Under the pieces are notes generated by a model. It ran no database searches. It saw only the letters and a list, made by a program, of their open reading frames with translations, and was not told the DNA's origin. Positions 45,668 to 54,129 of a stretch of 64,000 nucleotides of DNA are shown one piece after another. The stretch covers positions 1,922,001 to 1,986,000 of the forward strand of contig OY759785.1 in assembly GCA_963662605.1 (NCBI GenBank). Reading direction: 5' to 3'. This stretch comes from G963662605 sp963662605 (lineage in GTDB: Bacteria; Bacteroidota; Ignavibacteria; Ignavibacteriales; Ignavibacteriaceae). Positions within the stretch are counted from its first letter, which is position 1. Each line of letters starts with the position of its first letter. Made by a program: the position numbers and the translations under genes.

Positions 45668-48109
45668 ATGAAGAGAAAAATTTTTACTCTTGCTGCTGCT
45701 TTTGCCATACTTAGTGTTTTGTACTCGGGCTGCGGTTTGCGCTCAAACATCCTTATCCCCGGCAAGTACAACAACGATAAGATACTTCTTTCAAACGGTT
45801 GGAAATTATCACCGGCCGGAGAGCAGATCGCCGTGGGTGATTTGCCCTTAAATATGGTAATATCTCCGGATGGGAAGTATGCAGTGCTGACTAATAACGG
45901 TGCCGGCAGGCAAAGTGTTCAAGTCCTGGATATTGCAAAAAATCAAGTTGTGCAAACCGTGCCACTGTCAAAAGCATGGCTGGGCATTGCTTTTTATAAT
46001 AAAGGAAGGAAACTTGCCGTATCCGGTGGAAATGATAGCAAGGTATTTCTGTATGATTTCAATTCAGGAAACTTACAATTATCTGATTCGATCGTGCTGG
46101 GAGAATCATGGCCGAAAAGTAAATTATGGCTTGGCGGCATCACTGTGGATGATAATAACGCAGTATTGTACGTTACTGCAAAGGAGATAGATGCATTATA
46201 TGCAATTGATCTGTCAAGTAAAAAGGTAATGAAAAAAGTCTCTTTGCCGTCAAAACCCTATACCTGTTTAGTCTCGTCAAAAAATCCCTATGTATACGTT
46301 TCCCTTTGGGGAGGCAGGCAGGTGGCTGTGCTGGATAAGTCCTCACTTGAAATTGTAAAGCTTATTTCCACCGGCAGCCATCCGAATGACATGGTTGAAA
46401 GTAAGGATGGTAAATATCTTTTCGTCTCAAATGCTAACCAGAACACTGTTTCAGTGCTGGATATAGAGCGTGTAAAGGAAATCGAGACAATCAATTCTGC
46501 ATTAACCCCTGATGCGCTTCCCGGCAGTACACCTAATTCAGTAGCTTTGAGTGCGGATGGAACGAAATTATTTGTTGCAAACGCGGATAATAATTGTCTC
46601 GCTGTAATGGATATTTCAACTCCGGGAAAGTCGAAGTCGCTCGGTTTTATTCCTACAGGGTGGTATCCGACTGCTGTTCGAGTTGTTCCCGGAGAAGATA
46701 TACTTATGGTTGCTAATGGTAAGGGTGGAACTTCAAAGCCTAATCCGCAAGGGCCAAATCCTTATCAAAAGGATACGATGGATCAATATATAGCGCGGTT
46801 GTTATTGGGAACAGTTTCAAAAATCACTATTCCGTCAATTAGTGAGATGAGTGCATATTCTCAGGCTGTGTTTGAGAATTCACCTTTGACCAATAATGAA
46901 CATAAAAATAGAACTATAAGTATTCCTGAAAAACTTTTCTGTAAAGATTCACCGATAAAGCACGTCATTTACATTATTAGAGAGAACCGGACGTACGATC
47001 AGGTGTTTGGCGATATAGCAGGGGGTAATGGTGACACGTCCTTATGCTTATTCGGTGAAAAAGTGACACCTAATGCTCATGCTTTAGTCAAACAATTCAC
47101 ACTATTTGATAATTTTTATGCTGATGCTGAAGTAAGCGCCGACGGGCATAACTGGTCGAATGGTGCTTATGCGACCGACTATGTTGAAAAGAACTGGCCG
47201 ACCAATTATGGCCACCGGGGCGGGGAATATGAATTTGAAGGCGGATATCCAATCGCGTATCCGGAGAATGGCTATATGTGGGATAACTGCAAAAGAAATA
47301 ATGTGACTTTCCGCAGCTATGGTGAATTCGCTCAGAATGGTAAGACAAAGGATGCTGATGTTACTGCTACGATTGAGTCACTTGAGGGCCATGTGGCTCC
47401 GCATTACCGCTCGTGGGACCTAAATTATTCCGATGTGGATAGGGTCAATAGCTGGATAAATGAGTTTGATGCGTTTGAAAAATCCGGCAGCCTTCCGCAA
47501 TATCAAGTAATAAAACTCGCCAATGACCACACCAATGGAACGGGCAAAAATCATTTAACTCCGCGTGCCATGATCGCACAAAATGACTATGCATTGGGTC
47601 TGCTTGTTGAGCACGTTACGAAAAGTTCACTCTGGGGCAGTACCGCAATATTCGTTGTGGAAGATGATGCGCAAAACGGTGCTGACCATGTTGATGCACA
47701 CAGAACAGTGGCTTTAGTTATTAGTCCATATACTAAGCGTCAATTCATTGACCACGAAATGTATTCCACGAGTTCAATGGTTAGAACCATGGAATTGTTT
47801 CTTGGCTTACCGCCGATGTCACAGTATGATGCATCTGCACTGCCAATGTACAATTCGTTTATGTCATCGCCTGATATGAGTACGTTCACCCATGTTGAAC
47901 CCAAAAGCGACATCTTTGAGAAGAATCTTGCAGATGCCTACGGGCAGGAGAGAAGCGATGCAATGGATTTTACACGTGAGGATGCCATTGATGAAGCATC
48001 TCTTAATGATATATTATGGCGCTCGATAAAGGGAATTCATTCGACCGTACCGGCTCCCGTAAGAGGGGCATTTGTGCGGGTGAATGATAAAGAAGATGAT
48101 GACGATTAG
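45668..48109 (+). CDS. Beta-propeller plus phosphoesterase (alkaline-phosphatase-like) lipoprotein
   Basis: An 813-residue exported protein, probably a lipoprotein (signal ending YSGCGLRS). Residues about 55-370 form a YVTN-type seven-bladed propeller with repeated strands (VFVSNANQNTVSVLDI, LFVANADNNCLAVMDI). Residues about 430-770 are a phosphoesterase family domain like bacterial phospholipase C / acid phosphatase: HVIYIIRENRTYDQVFGD (metal site Glu-Asn), FYADAEVSADGHNWSN and FVVEDDAQNGADHVDAHR. This fusion is common in Bacteroidota and may release phosphate from organic esters in the periplasm. The stop codon runs into a G10 tract. The substrate is not known. Confidence 0.88.
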   Translation: MKRKIFTLAAAFAILSVLYSGCGLRSNILIPGKYNNDKILLSNGWKLSPAGEQIAVGDLPLNMVISPDGKYAVLTNNGAGRQSVQVLDIAKNQVVQTVPLSKAWLGIAFYNKGRKLAVSGGNDSKVFLYDFNSGNLQLSDSIVLGESWPKSKLWLGGITVDDNNAVLYVTAKEIDALYAIDLSSKKVMKKVSLPSKPYTCLVSSKNPYVYVSLWGGRQVAVLDKSSLEIVKLISTGSHPNDMVESKDGKYLFVSNANQNTVSVLDIERVKEIETINSALTPDALPGSTPNSVALSADGTKLFVANADNNCLAVMDISTPGKSKSLGFIPTGWYPTAVRVVPGEDILMVANGKGGTSKPNPQGPNPYQKDTMDQYIARLLLGTVSKITIPSISEMSAYSQAVFENSPLTNNEHKNRTISIPEKLFCKDSPIKHVIYIIRENRTYDQVFGDIAGGNGDTSLCLFGEKVTPNAHALVKQFTLFDNFYADAEVSADGHNWSNGAYATDYVEKNWPTNYGHRGGEYEFEGGYPIAYPENGYMWDNCKRNNVTFRSYGEFAQNGKTKDADVTATIESLEGHVAPHYRSWDLNYSDVDRVNSWINEFDAFEKSGSLPQYQVIKLANDHTNGTGKNHLTPRAMIAQNDYALGLLVEHVTKSSLWGSTAIFVVEDDAQNGADHVDAHRTVALVISPYTKRQFIDHEMYSTSSMVRTMELFLGLPPMSQYDASALPMYNSFMSSPDMSTFTHVEPKSDIFEKNLADAYGQERSDAMDFTREDAIDEASLNDILWRSIKGIHSTVPAPVRGAFVRVNDKEDDDD

Positions 48110-48590
48110 GGGGGGGGGAGTTCAAAGTCCTAAGTACAAAGCCCGAAGGAAAAGAATGTTGAATTTTGAGTGTTTTATGCTAAATGCTGAATTTTCAACA
48201 GCGAAAGCTATGCCATAGGCATTTTATGTTTGTAGAATATATTTCCAATTTTGGATCAATTTTCCGTTAGGAAATATACCTTTTTTGTCGCAAGGGGATC
48301 GTCCGAAGTGCGAAGTCCGAAGGAAGGAAAAGATGTTAAATATTGAATGTTTAATGGTAAATGCTGAATTTTCGACAGCGAAAGCTATGCCGTAGGCATT
48401 TTATGTTTGTAGAATATATTTTCAATTTTGGATCAATTTTCCGTTAGGAAATATACCTTTTATATCGCCGAAGGGTGCCGGTAGGATAAATTATTTAATC
48501 TTTTTCGGGTTTTATTTGTAAATAATTGTAATAATCACTAAGTTAAGTTCTTTATTTTTAATCAGTTATAAGAAATCTGACGGAGCATTA
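48110..48590. other. Intergenic region filled by a tandem repeat
   Basis: About 480 bases between the phosphoesterase and HU genes. A G10 run (48109-48118) begins within the stop codon; two 177-base tandem units follow, and only the last 100 bases look like an ordinary promoter region for HU. Confidence 0.65.
48112..48465. repeat. Tandem direct repeat of about 177 bases, two copies, family A units
   Basis: Unit 1 (about 48112-48288) and unit 2 (about 48289-48465) have a period of 177. Each has a CCGAAGGAA-type start, TAAATGCTGAATTTTC, AGCGAAAGCTATGCC.TAGGC, TGTTTGTAGAATATATTT and an imperfect inverted repeat ending TTTCCGTTAGGAAATATACC. Divergence is mostly in the first 65 bases. The last block matches one arm of the inverted element at 1645-1812. 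Confidence 0.85.
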
Positions 48591-48893
48591 ATGACCAAAG
48601 CGGATTTAGTCGATATAGTATCAGACGGAACCGGGTTAACGAAGATTGAAACTGAAGCCGTTATAGAAGGATTCTTTACAAGTATTATGGAGTCCATGAA
48701 AAGCGGTAAGGGGATTGAGATTCGCGGTTTTGGTACATTTAAAGTAAAAAAGAAAAATGCCCGGTTTGCCCGCAATCCGAAGACCGGCGAAAAGGTTCAT
48801 GTTCCCGAGCATTACGTACCTGTTTTCAAGTTTTCAAAAGATTTTAAAGCCCAGGTTGATTCCGGCATGCAGCAGAAGTCAATCGAAGATTAA
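48591..48893 (+). CDS. HU/IHF-family DNA-binding protein
   Basis: A 100-residue nucleoid protein. It starts MTKADLVDIVSDGTGLTKIE, followed by the EIRGFGTFKVKKKNARFARNPKTGEKVHVPEHYVPVFKFSKDFK arm and C-terminal helix, all standard for HU/IHF. The arm Pro (ARNPKTGE) that kinks DNA is present. About ten residues longer than E. coli HU at the C-terminus. A CGGAG ribosome site precedes the ATG. Confidence 0.93.
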   Translation: MTKADLVDIVSDGTGLTKIETEAVIEGFFTSIMESMKSGKGIEIRGFGTFKVKKKNARFARNPKTGEKVHVPEHYVPVFKFSKDFKAQVDSGMQQKSIED

Positions 48894-48935
48894 TAGTATT
48901 TTAATTTAATTAATTAAGTAACATACGGAGGTAAA

Positions 48936-49031
48936 ATGCCCTGCGGTCGTAAAAGAAAAAGACACAAAATGGCGACTCACAAACGCAAAAAACGTTTAAG
49001 AAAGAATCGTCACAAGAAGAAATTGCGTTAG
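48936..49031 (+). CDS. 31-residue basic protein, AURKAIP1/COX24-like (bS22-type)
   Basis: A very short gene with a strong GGAGG ribosome site four bases before the ATG. It encodes 31 residues, more than half Lys, Arg or His (MPCGRKRKRHKMATHKRKKR...). The KRKRHKMATHKRKKRLRKNRHKKK pattern is that of the COX24 domain proteins conserved in Bacteroidota/Chlorobi, related to bacterial ribosomal bS22 and mitochondrial mS38. It likely binds rRNA in the small subunit. It lies between HU and a tRNA gene. Automated callers often miss it because of its size. Confidence 0.88.
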   Translation: MPCGRKRKRHKMATHKRKKRLRKNRHKKKLR

Positions 49032-49085
49032 TTTTAAATTATTTTAGTGTTATTTAATTTAAAGCATCAATAAATCTTTTTAGGT

Positions 49086-49158
49086 GCCAGCTTGGCTCAG
49101 TTGGTAGAGCAGCTCATTCGTAATGAGCAGGTCGCCGGTTCGACTCCGGCAGCTGGCT
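49086..49158 (+). tRNA. tRNA-Thr (CGU)
   Basis: A 73-nt cloverleaf folds perfectly: acceptor GCCAGCT / AGCTGGC with discriminator T, D-stem GCTC / GAGC, anticodon stem GCTCA / TGAGC with loop TTCGTAA (anticodon CGU, reading ACG), and T-stem GCCGG / CCGGC with TTCGACT. CCA is not encoded. Confidence 0.97.
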
Positions 49159-49165
49159 CTTGTAG

Positions 49166-49197
49166 AACCCTCCCGATTAATCGGGAGGGTTTTTTGT
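49166..49197 (+). terminator. Rho-independent terminator after tRNA-Thr
   Basis: A perfect palindrome AACCCTCCCGAT / ATCGGGAGGGTT is followed by a T-tract, 7 bases after the tRNA end. Confidence 0.92.
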
Positions 49198-49255
49198 TTT
49201 AAATTTTGCATTCGTGATGAGCGGGTCTTTGCGGTTAGTTCTGTTTGGGAGAATC

Positions 49256-50005
49256 TTAGCGCTTACTTAGTTCTTGCCATTCGTCCATTTCAAGAAAGCT
49301 GCCTTTAACGTTGCTTTCCATTTCGAGGAAAAGTTTGTAGGGGATAGTGAAGGATAATAAATTCTTATCTATGTGTTTTCTTGCGGCAAGATCAAAGTAT
49401 CCGATGATTGCCCGGGGTTCTTCTTTTTCGTTCTCCTCGTATGAAAAGAGTATTGAGTGGCAGGCTGCAGCCCAGGGAGCAATAACACTATCAACTTTAG
49501 CTCTACCGTAGTTCGAAAGTACCACCAGAGCTGAAAGTTGATCGGGATTCACAAAAAGAATGATACTCTCGATTTTTTCATCAGCGGTGACTTGCTCCAA
49601 AGGTTTGAAAATCACATACGTTTCTTTTACGTCTCTCATCGGCAGGCAGTTTACAAATTGTTTTGCCAATTCGGGAGTCTTTAAATAATGCTCACCTTCT
49701 TCGAGTTTCTTTGTCCTTCTCGTCCCGTCTACGAGATCCTTTCTGCCGTTTGATAGCAGGTGCTCAATAGGGAAGCCCTCGTATGTGTTACCGAATCCCA
49801 ATGCTACTCCGCCGCCGACACAGCCGTATGTTTTTCTATCAAAGAATGCCGTTTTTCCTTTAAAAGCTGCCGTTGATAAGACCGCAGCAACGCATCCCCA
49901 GATGTTTTCTCTGAATTGGATTCCTTGAATTGGTTTTTCGTCTGATAAAATAATAGCCAGTGGATATCCCGCGGGATGAATGGCTTCTACAATCTTACTT
50001 TTCAT
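49256..50005 (-). CDS. DUF169 family protein
   Basis: A 249-residue cytoplasmic protein. The pattern WGCVAAVLSTAAFKGKTAFFDRKTYGCVGGGVALGFG, with conserved Cys, and the later PLEQV, NPDQLSALVVL and APWAAACHSIL segments fit DUF169, a family frequent in anaerobes. Its biochemical role is unknown; the conserved Cys suggest a metal or cofactor. It stands alone. Confidence 0.8.
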   Translation of the reverse strand: MKSKIVEAIHPAGYPLAIILSDEKPIQGIQFRENIWGCVAAVLSTAAFKGKTAFFDRKTYGCVGGGVALGFGNTYEGFPIEHLLSNGRKDLVDGTRRTKKLEEGEHYLKTPELAKQFVNCLPMRDVKETYVIFKPLEQVTADEKIESIILFVNPDQLSALVVLSNYGRAKVDSVIAPWAAACHSILFSYEENEKEEPRAIIGYFDLAARKHIDKNLLSFTIPYKLFLEMESNVKGSFLEMDEWQELSKR

Positions 50006-50088
50006 TTGTTTTTCATTTTTGAAAAAATTGTTCTCAAACTTACAAAATACGCGAATATATGCATCAGGTGATTTCGATTTTATATAAA

Positions 50089-50122
50089 TAAAAAAGCCTG
50101 CCCGGAATCGCCAGACAGGCTC
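50089..50122 (-). terminator. Terminator of the 50.1-51.0 kb gene
   Basis: On the minus strand AGCCTG ... CAGGCT with a partly paired interior precedes a run of T, 20 bases after the stop codon. Confidence 0.8.
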
Positions 50123-50141
50123 GTATTATATATAAATATTA

Positions 50142-51047
50142 TTAAAAATGATAACCTAAATTAAGCTGTAGTACGGTGATTTTTTGTTTAAACTTAAATT
50201 TATCGGTCGCTGAGCCGTAACCTGAAGCGCTTGCTGTTATACCGGGTTCAAATTCCGGTTCACAAAACATATAGACAAGTCCAAGCTGAAAGTGATTTAT
50301 ATTTACACTGCAAATACCACCGTAAGCAAATGCAACGGCGCTTGCAGATTCCTGCGTGACCTTTGCATAGGTATAGGAGCTGCCTGTTGAAACTAATGTT
50401 GTACCCTCTACAGATGGGCTGGAAGCGATACAGAAGCCGAGGATCGGTCCGCAATAGAAATTATTTCCGGTTGGATTTCGCGTTCCGATTTTTAATCCCC
50501 CGAGTGCCCAGAATGTACTCCATGAGCCGGTTGATTGTACGGGCCTGTCTTGTAAATCAATACTATTGTAAGCGTAGCTGACGTTTATGAGACCGCCGAT
50601 TTCTCCACGTGAGGCATAACTCAAGCCGAAAGTAAAACCGGTTTTCGCCATTCCATTATCTTTGTCGGCAAAATCACTTATAGGTATTGCAAGTCCGATA
50701 TTAAGTGAAGTAGAGGAGTTATTCACCATTGGATCAGAATCTGCCGGGTCATCAAGAATTAACTTTCCTGTTTTGTATTGATTCCCTGATTCATTAGCAT
50801 TTTGAACATATATCGTATCTTTATCAATACTCTTAATTTCTTCCATATTGAATTCATATATGCTGCCTTCAAGAGTCTTAATGCGAATCACTGAATTCGG
50901 GACAATCTGAGTGATCTGACCTTTAACAACACCGCCTTGTTTGAGATGCAAGACATCAATAATAGTTTGACTGTATTGTGCGACAACACAAATTTGAAGT
51001 GATAAAAAGATGAAGAAAAACAGCGAAGAACGGATGAACCCTCTCAT
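50142..51047 (-). CDS. Outer-membrane beta-barrel-like protein, unknown function
   Basis: A 301-residue protein with a signal peptide (ending CVVAQ). Residues about 30-75 (DVLHLKQGGVVKGQITQIVPNSVIRIKTLEGSIYEFNMEEIKSI) form a small beta module seen in front of Bacteroidota barrel proteins. The rest is Gly/Ser-rich alternating strands ending in an aromatic (LQLNLGYHF), the mark of an outer-membrane barrel. AGGGAG precedes the ATG. Cargo or ligand unknown. Confidence 0.75.
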   Translation of the reverse strand: MRGFIRSSLFFFIFLSLQICVVAQYSQTIIDVLHLKQGGVVKGQITQIVPNSVIRIKTLEGSIYEFNMEEIKSIDKDTIYVQNANESGNQYKTGKLILDDPADSDPMVNNSSTSLNIGLAIPISDFADKDNGMAKTGFTFGLSYASRGEIGGLINVSYAYNSIDLQDRPVQSTGSWSTFWALGGLKIGTRNPTGNNFYCGPILGFCIASSPSVEGTTLVSTGSSYTYAKVTQESASAVAFAYGGICSVNINHFQLGLVYMFCEPEFEPGITASASGYGSATDKFKFKQKITVLQLNLGYHF

Positions 51048-51488
51048 AATACTCCCTAACCGGATTATTGGTAATTAAGTGTTTATATAAATACGATCGG
51101 GACACTTGTCCGGCAAAAGTATTTGTAATAAAATGATTTCTTAAGGAACCATAAGCAAGCACAACAGCACAAAAACAACAGTCTTTCGATTTACAAACAG
51201 CTATTTGCAACCCAAAACCCGTTTTGAGCTTACTGAAAGATAAGCAAATCATTTTAAGTTAAAAAAGTTAATTTTACAAATAATGTTGAAAATATGCCGA
51301 TTAGTGGATTTATTAATGATTTTGATGGTTGCATTGATGGGGGAATTAACCTATATTATGAATGATGTATTACAAGTTTCCGATGCGGAACCGAATACGG
51401 CATCATTTCAAACCGTAATACACAGAGTAGCTAAATCGCTCTTTTGTCACTAAACCAATTCTAATTAACTTAAACTTTGTAGGAGTTT
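51048..51488. other. Intergenic region, divergent promoters
   Basis: About 440 bases between two divergent envelope genes. I see no gene, strong hairpin or repeat; the promoters of both genes must lie here. Confidence 0.4.
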
Positions 51489-53057
51489 ATGAGGAGTATT
51501 TGCTGTTTTATTGTGGCTATGATTTCTGCTTTTAAACTTGAAGCACAGGTCATCGAACATCCGGTTCCGCTAGATTCTATTGTCAATCCCAGCCTTGAAC
51601 TCAGTAGTTCTGAAGGAGGGTGGGAGAAGATTGGAAATTCAGGCAGCACATCGCTTGGCTCGTCTTCGAGTCCCGTACCTTACGATGGTGCAAAACTTCT
51701 TCGTATTAGCGATTCTCTCGGATATATGCGTCAGGCTCTGCATACGATATATAAAGGACACAGATATCGCGTTTCAGCTTGGGTATATACCCATGGTACT
51801 CTGGGTGTAAGCGATTTGGGTGTTGAGACTCCTTATGAAGTAAAAACAAATCATGGAGCTTCGTGGAACCAAGTATCTGTTGAATTCGTTTCGAGTGGAG
51901 CACCTGCAATATTTTATGCGAAGTATGGACCCGGAACAGGAAAATCGTTCTTCGATGTTTTCGAGGCGGCTGACATTTCTACTACACAGGACAGTGCACA
52001 AAATGCACCGGTTCAAAGAATCAAATATCCATCACAAATTCTTGATCTGAACTGCTGGAAAATCACTTTACCTATTAATGATGCGCAGGAGATCTATAAT
52101 CCTACTTTACTTGATTACTCAATTGAACCTTGGTTTAAGACAGTTCACGATACTAACGGTTGGGCCGTGCAGTTCCGTGCAAATCACGGTGGAGCTACTA
52201 CCAGTGGTTCTAATAATCCGCGCAGTGAGTTGAGAGAGATGAATAGAAATTATCGGTATCAGAATTCCAAGAGTGATGCGTCTTGGTCGAATAGTAAAGG
52301 CTCGCATACTATGTGGATTAAGCAGAAAGTAACGCACTTGACTTATGTAAAGCCGCATACGGTAACCGGACAAATCCATGATGCCAGTGATGATGTGTGC
52401 GTATTCCGTGTTGAAGGACTTAACGGCGGTACCAGCGGCACCGGTGGTACAGTCGGCAAACTGGATTCTCTTGCTCAAATCTGGATTACAGACGGTGATA
52501 AAACACATGCTTATCTTGTTGATTCGCTTTACAGAATCGGTACCGTGTACACTGTGAAGTTCATTGCACACGATGGTGTGCTGGAATTTGAATACAACGG
52601 TAAAAAGCTTCCGTATAAAAAAACAAAAAGTTATACCGGTTGTTTCTTTAAATTAGGTGATTATACACAATCAAATTCCGGAACAGCTCCTAACGAGGTT
52701 GACAGTGCATATGCAGAAGTGTATGTATATGATTACACCATTACTCATGATACATTGGCAAGCAGCACAGGGGAAAGTGTGGTTGAAAAACCAAATCGCT
52801 TTGTACTTGAACAAAATTACCCGAATCCGTTCAACCCGTCAACAGTAATTAAATATGCTGTACCGGAAAATGAACATGTGAGTTTGAAAATTTACAACTC
52901 ACTTGGCGCAGAAGTCTGTACATTGTATAATGGTATCAAAAATACCGGAACATATGAAGAGACATTTAACGCGGGCAGCTTCGCAAGCGGGGTGTATTTT
53001 TATAAGCTTCAGGCAGGGAATTTAACGACAACACGTAAAATGATGCTTCTGAAATAA
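51489..53057 (+). CDS. Secreted PL7 alginate lyase with T9SS sorting domain
   Basis: A 522-residue exported enzyme. After the signal peptide (1-20) comes a carbohydrate-binding-like beta-sandwich (about 30-165). The polysaccharide lyase family 7 domain (about 183-420) has the three family motifs: RSELRE (245-250), QIH (295-297) and a FFKLGDYTQ variant (386-394) of the usual YFKAGxYxQ. The catalytic His and Tyr are thus present. PL7 enzymes cleave alginate, or in some members other polyuronates, by beta-elimination. The C-terminal 85 residues are a T9SS sorting domain (YPNPFNPST, SGVYFYKL). TAGGAG precedes the ATG. The second Ala of the last motif is replaced by Leu, so substrate preference may differ. 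Confidence 0.9.
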   Translation: MRSICCFIVAMISAFKLEAQVIEHPVPLDSIVNPSLELSSSEGGWEKIGNSGSTSLGSSSSPVPYDGAKLLRISDSLGYMRQALHTIYKGHRYRVSAWVYTHGTLGVSDLGVETPYEVKTNHGASWNQVSVEFVSSGAPAIFYAKYGPGTGKSFFDVFEAADISTTQDSAQNAPVQRIKYPSQILDLNCWKITLPINDAQEIYNPTLLDYSIEPWFKTVHDTNGWAVQFRANHGGATTSGSNNPRSELREMNRNYRYQNSKSDASWSNSKGSHTMWIKQKVTHLTYVKPHTVTGQIHDASDDVCVFRVEGLNGGTSGTGGTVGKLDSLAQIWITDGDKTHAYLVDSLYRIGTVYTVKFIAHDGVLEFEYNGKKLPYKKTKSYTGCFFKLGDYTQSNSGTAPNEVDSAYAEVYVYDYTITHDTLASSTGESVVEKPNRFVLEQNYPNPFNPSTVIKYAVPENEHVSLKIYNSLGAEVCTLYNGIKNTGTYEETFNAGSFASGVYFYKLQAGNLTTTRKMMLLK

Positions 53058-53078
53058 TCAATAGTCTCAGATTAATTT

Positions 53079-53114
53079 AAAGCCGTGGATTGGAGAAATT
53101 CACGGCTTTTTTTA
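53079..53114 (+). terminator. Rho-independent terminator of the PL7 gene
   Basis: A perfect 9-bp stem AAAGCCGTG / CACGGCTTT with a 13-nt loop and a T7 tract, 22 bases after the stop codon. Confidence 0.88.
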
Positions 53115-53120
53115 TAAATA

Positions 53121-53284
53121 GAGCCGTGCCTGCGGCACTCAATTATTTTTGGTGGACTATATTTTCTACTAGGCTGCCGCGTCTGCGACGCTCAGGAAAT
53201 TTGCCCTCTGTTTTGAACGGCGGAGCCGTGACAGCCTAGTAGGAAAATAGCGAAAAAAATAACAGAGTGCCGCAGGCACGACTC
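53121..53284. repeat. Inverted REP pair upstream of the RAYT gene, family G
   Basis: Two composite units face each other: GCCGTGCCTGCGGCACTC plus CTACTAGGCTG on the left, CAGCCTAGTAG plus GAGTGCCGCAGGCACGACTC on the right, with GCGTCTGCGACGC between. The hairpin GTGCC-TGC-GGCAC is the core. It is the classical BIME layout next to a REP-associated transposase. Confidence 0.85.
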
Positions 53285-53337
53285 AATCATTTTTATTATA
53301 TTCACATATCAAATACATAATTATATGGGGATTAATC

Positions 53338-53805
53338 ATGGCTGATACATATTCTCAAATCTACATACACATCATTTTTGCAGTCCAAGGTCGAGAAAAC
53401 GCAATTCAGAGCGATTGGAAAGAACGGCTGTATCAATACATTTCCAAAATAGTTATTTCTAAAAAGCAGAAAATTTATGCAATAAATGGTATTGAAAATC
53501 ATATACACATTCTGCTTAGTTTGAATACAGATTGTAATTTGTCGGTTATAGTGCGTGATATTAAGGCCAATTCATCGCGTTGGATTAATGAGAATAAATT
53601 TATTCGTGGAAAATTCAATTGGCAAAAGGGATTCGGGGCCTTCTCTCTAGGCCGCTCGCAATTGGATAGAATCATAGCATACATTGGGAATCAGGAGGAG
53701 CATCACCGGAAGAAGACATTTAGAGAGGAGTACATCGAATTTTTGAAGGCCTATGGAATTGAGTTTGATACAAAATATCTGTTTATAGATGATTTTGCGA
53801 AATGA
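53338..53805 (+). CDS. REP-associated tyrosine transposase (IS200/IS605 TnpA-like, RAYT)
   Basis: A 155-residue single-strand DNA transposase of the Y1 HUH family. The metal-binding motif is HIHILL (IENHIHILLSL), with the catalytic Tyr in IIAYIGNQEEHH near residue 117, followed by the RKKTFREEYIEFLKAYGIEFD tail typical of the group. There is no accompanying tnpB or IS end structure. It is instead flanked on both sides by inverted copies of one hairpin repeat, the hallmark of domesticated RAYTs that mobilise REP sequences. The repeat begins inside the stop codon. Confidence 0.9.
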   Translation: MADTYSQIYIHIIFAVQGRENAIQSDWKERLYQYISKIVISKKQKIYAINGIENHIHILLSLNTDCNLSVIVRDIKANSSRWINENKFIRGKFNWQKGFGAFSLGRSQLDRIIAYIGNQEEHHRKKTFREEYIEFLKAYGIEFDTKYLFIDDFAK

Positions 53806-54105
53806 GTCGTGCCTGCGGCACTCAAATGTTTTGTGTAATGGATTTTTCTCTACTAAGCTGCCGCGTCTCCGACGCTCCTGAAATTGCATCTTGGTTTGTT
53901 TTGGGTTGATGGGCAATGTTAAATGTATCCGAGTTGGAAATGAACCGTGCCAGTGGCACTCAATTCATCAAGAGCTAATCGTATTTCTACTAAGCTATCA
54001 CGGCTTTGCCGTTCAGGAATCTGGATTGTTATTAGCGTCGGAGACGCGGTAGCTTAGTAGTATAGGTGATAAGTGTAGGGAATAGAGTGCCGCAGGCACG
54101 ACTCA
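53804..54105. repeat. REP cluster downstream of the RAYT gene, family G
   Basis: At least three more units: GTCGTGCCTGCGGCACTC (53806-53823) with CTACTAAGCTGCCGCGTCTCCGACGC (53850-53876), a diverged GCCAGTGGCACTC (about 53949) with CTACTAAGCTATCACGGC (from 53987), and the inverted GCGTCGGAGACGCGG.AGCTTAGTAG (about 54035-54060) with GAGTGCCGCAGGCACGACTC (54085-54104). The order of the submotifs is conserved. Confidence 0.85.
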
Positions 54106-54129
54106 CATTTCTTATCTATAAATGGCTGA

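Noticed and set aside
48109..48118. G10 tract as a phase-variation switch
   Set aside because: It starts with the last base of the stop codon, so slippage would not change the upstream protein, and HU starts almost 500 bases away. It could also be a sequencing artefact.
53338..53805. Intact IS200/IS605 insertion sequence
   Set aside because: No tnpB and no typical IS ends; the flanks are REP units.
53121..54105. Possible CRISPR-like array around the RAYT gene
   Set aside because: Units are inverted as well as direct, spacing is irregular and there are no cas genes; REP/BIME structure explains it.
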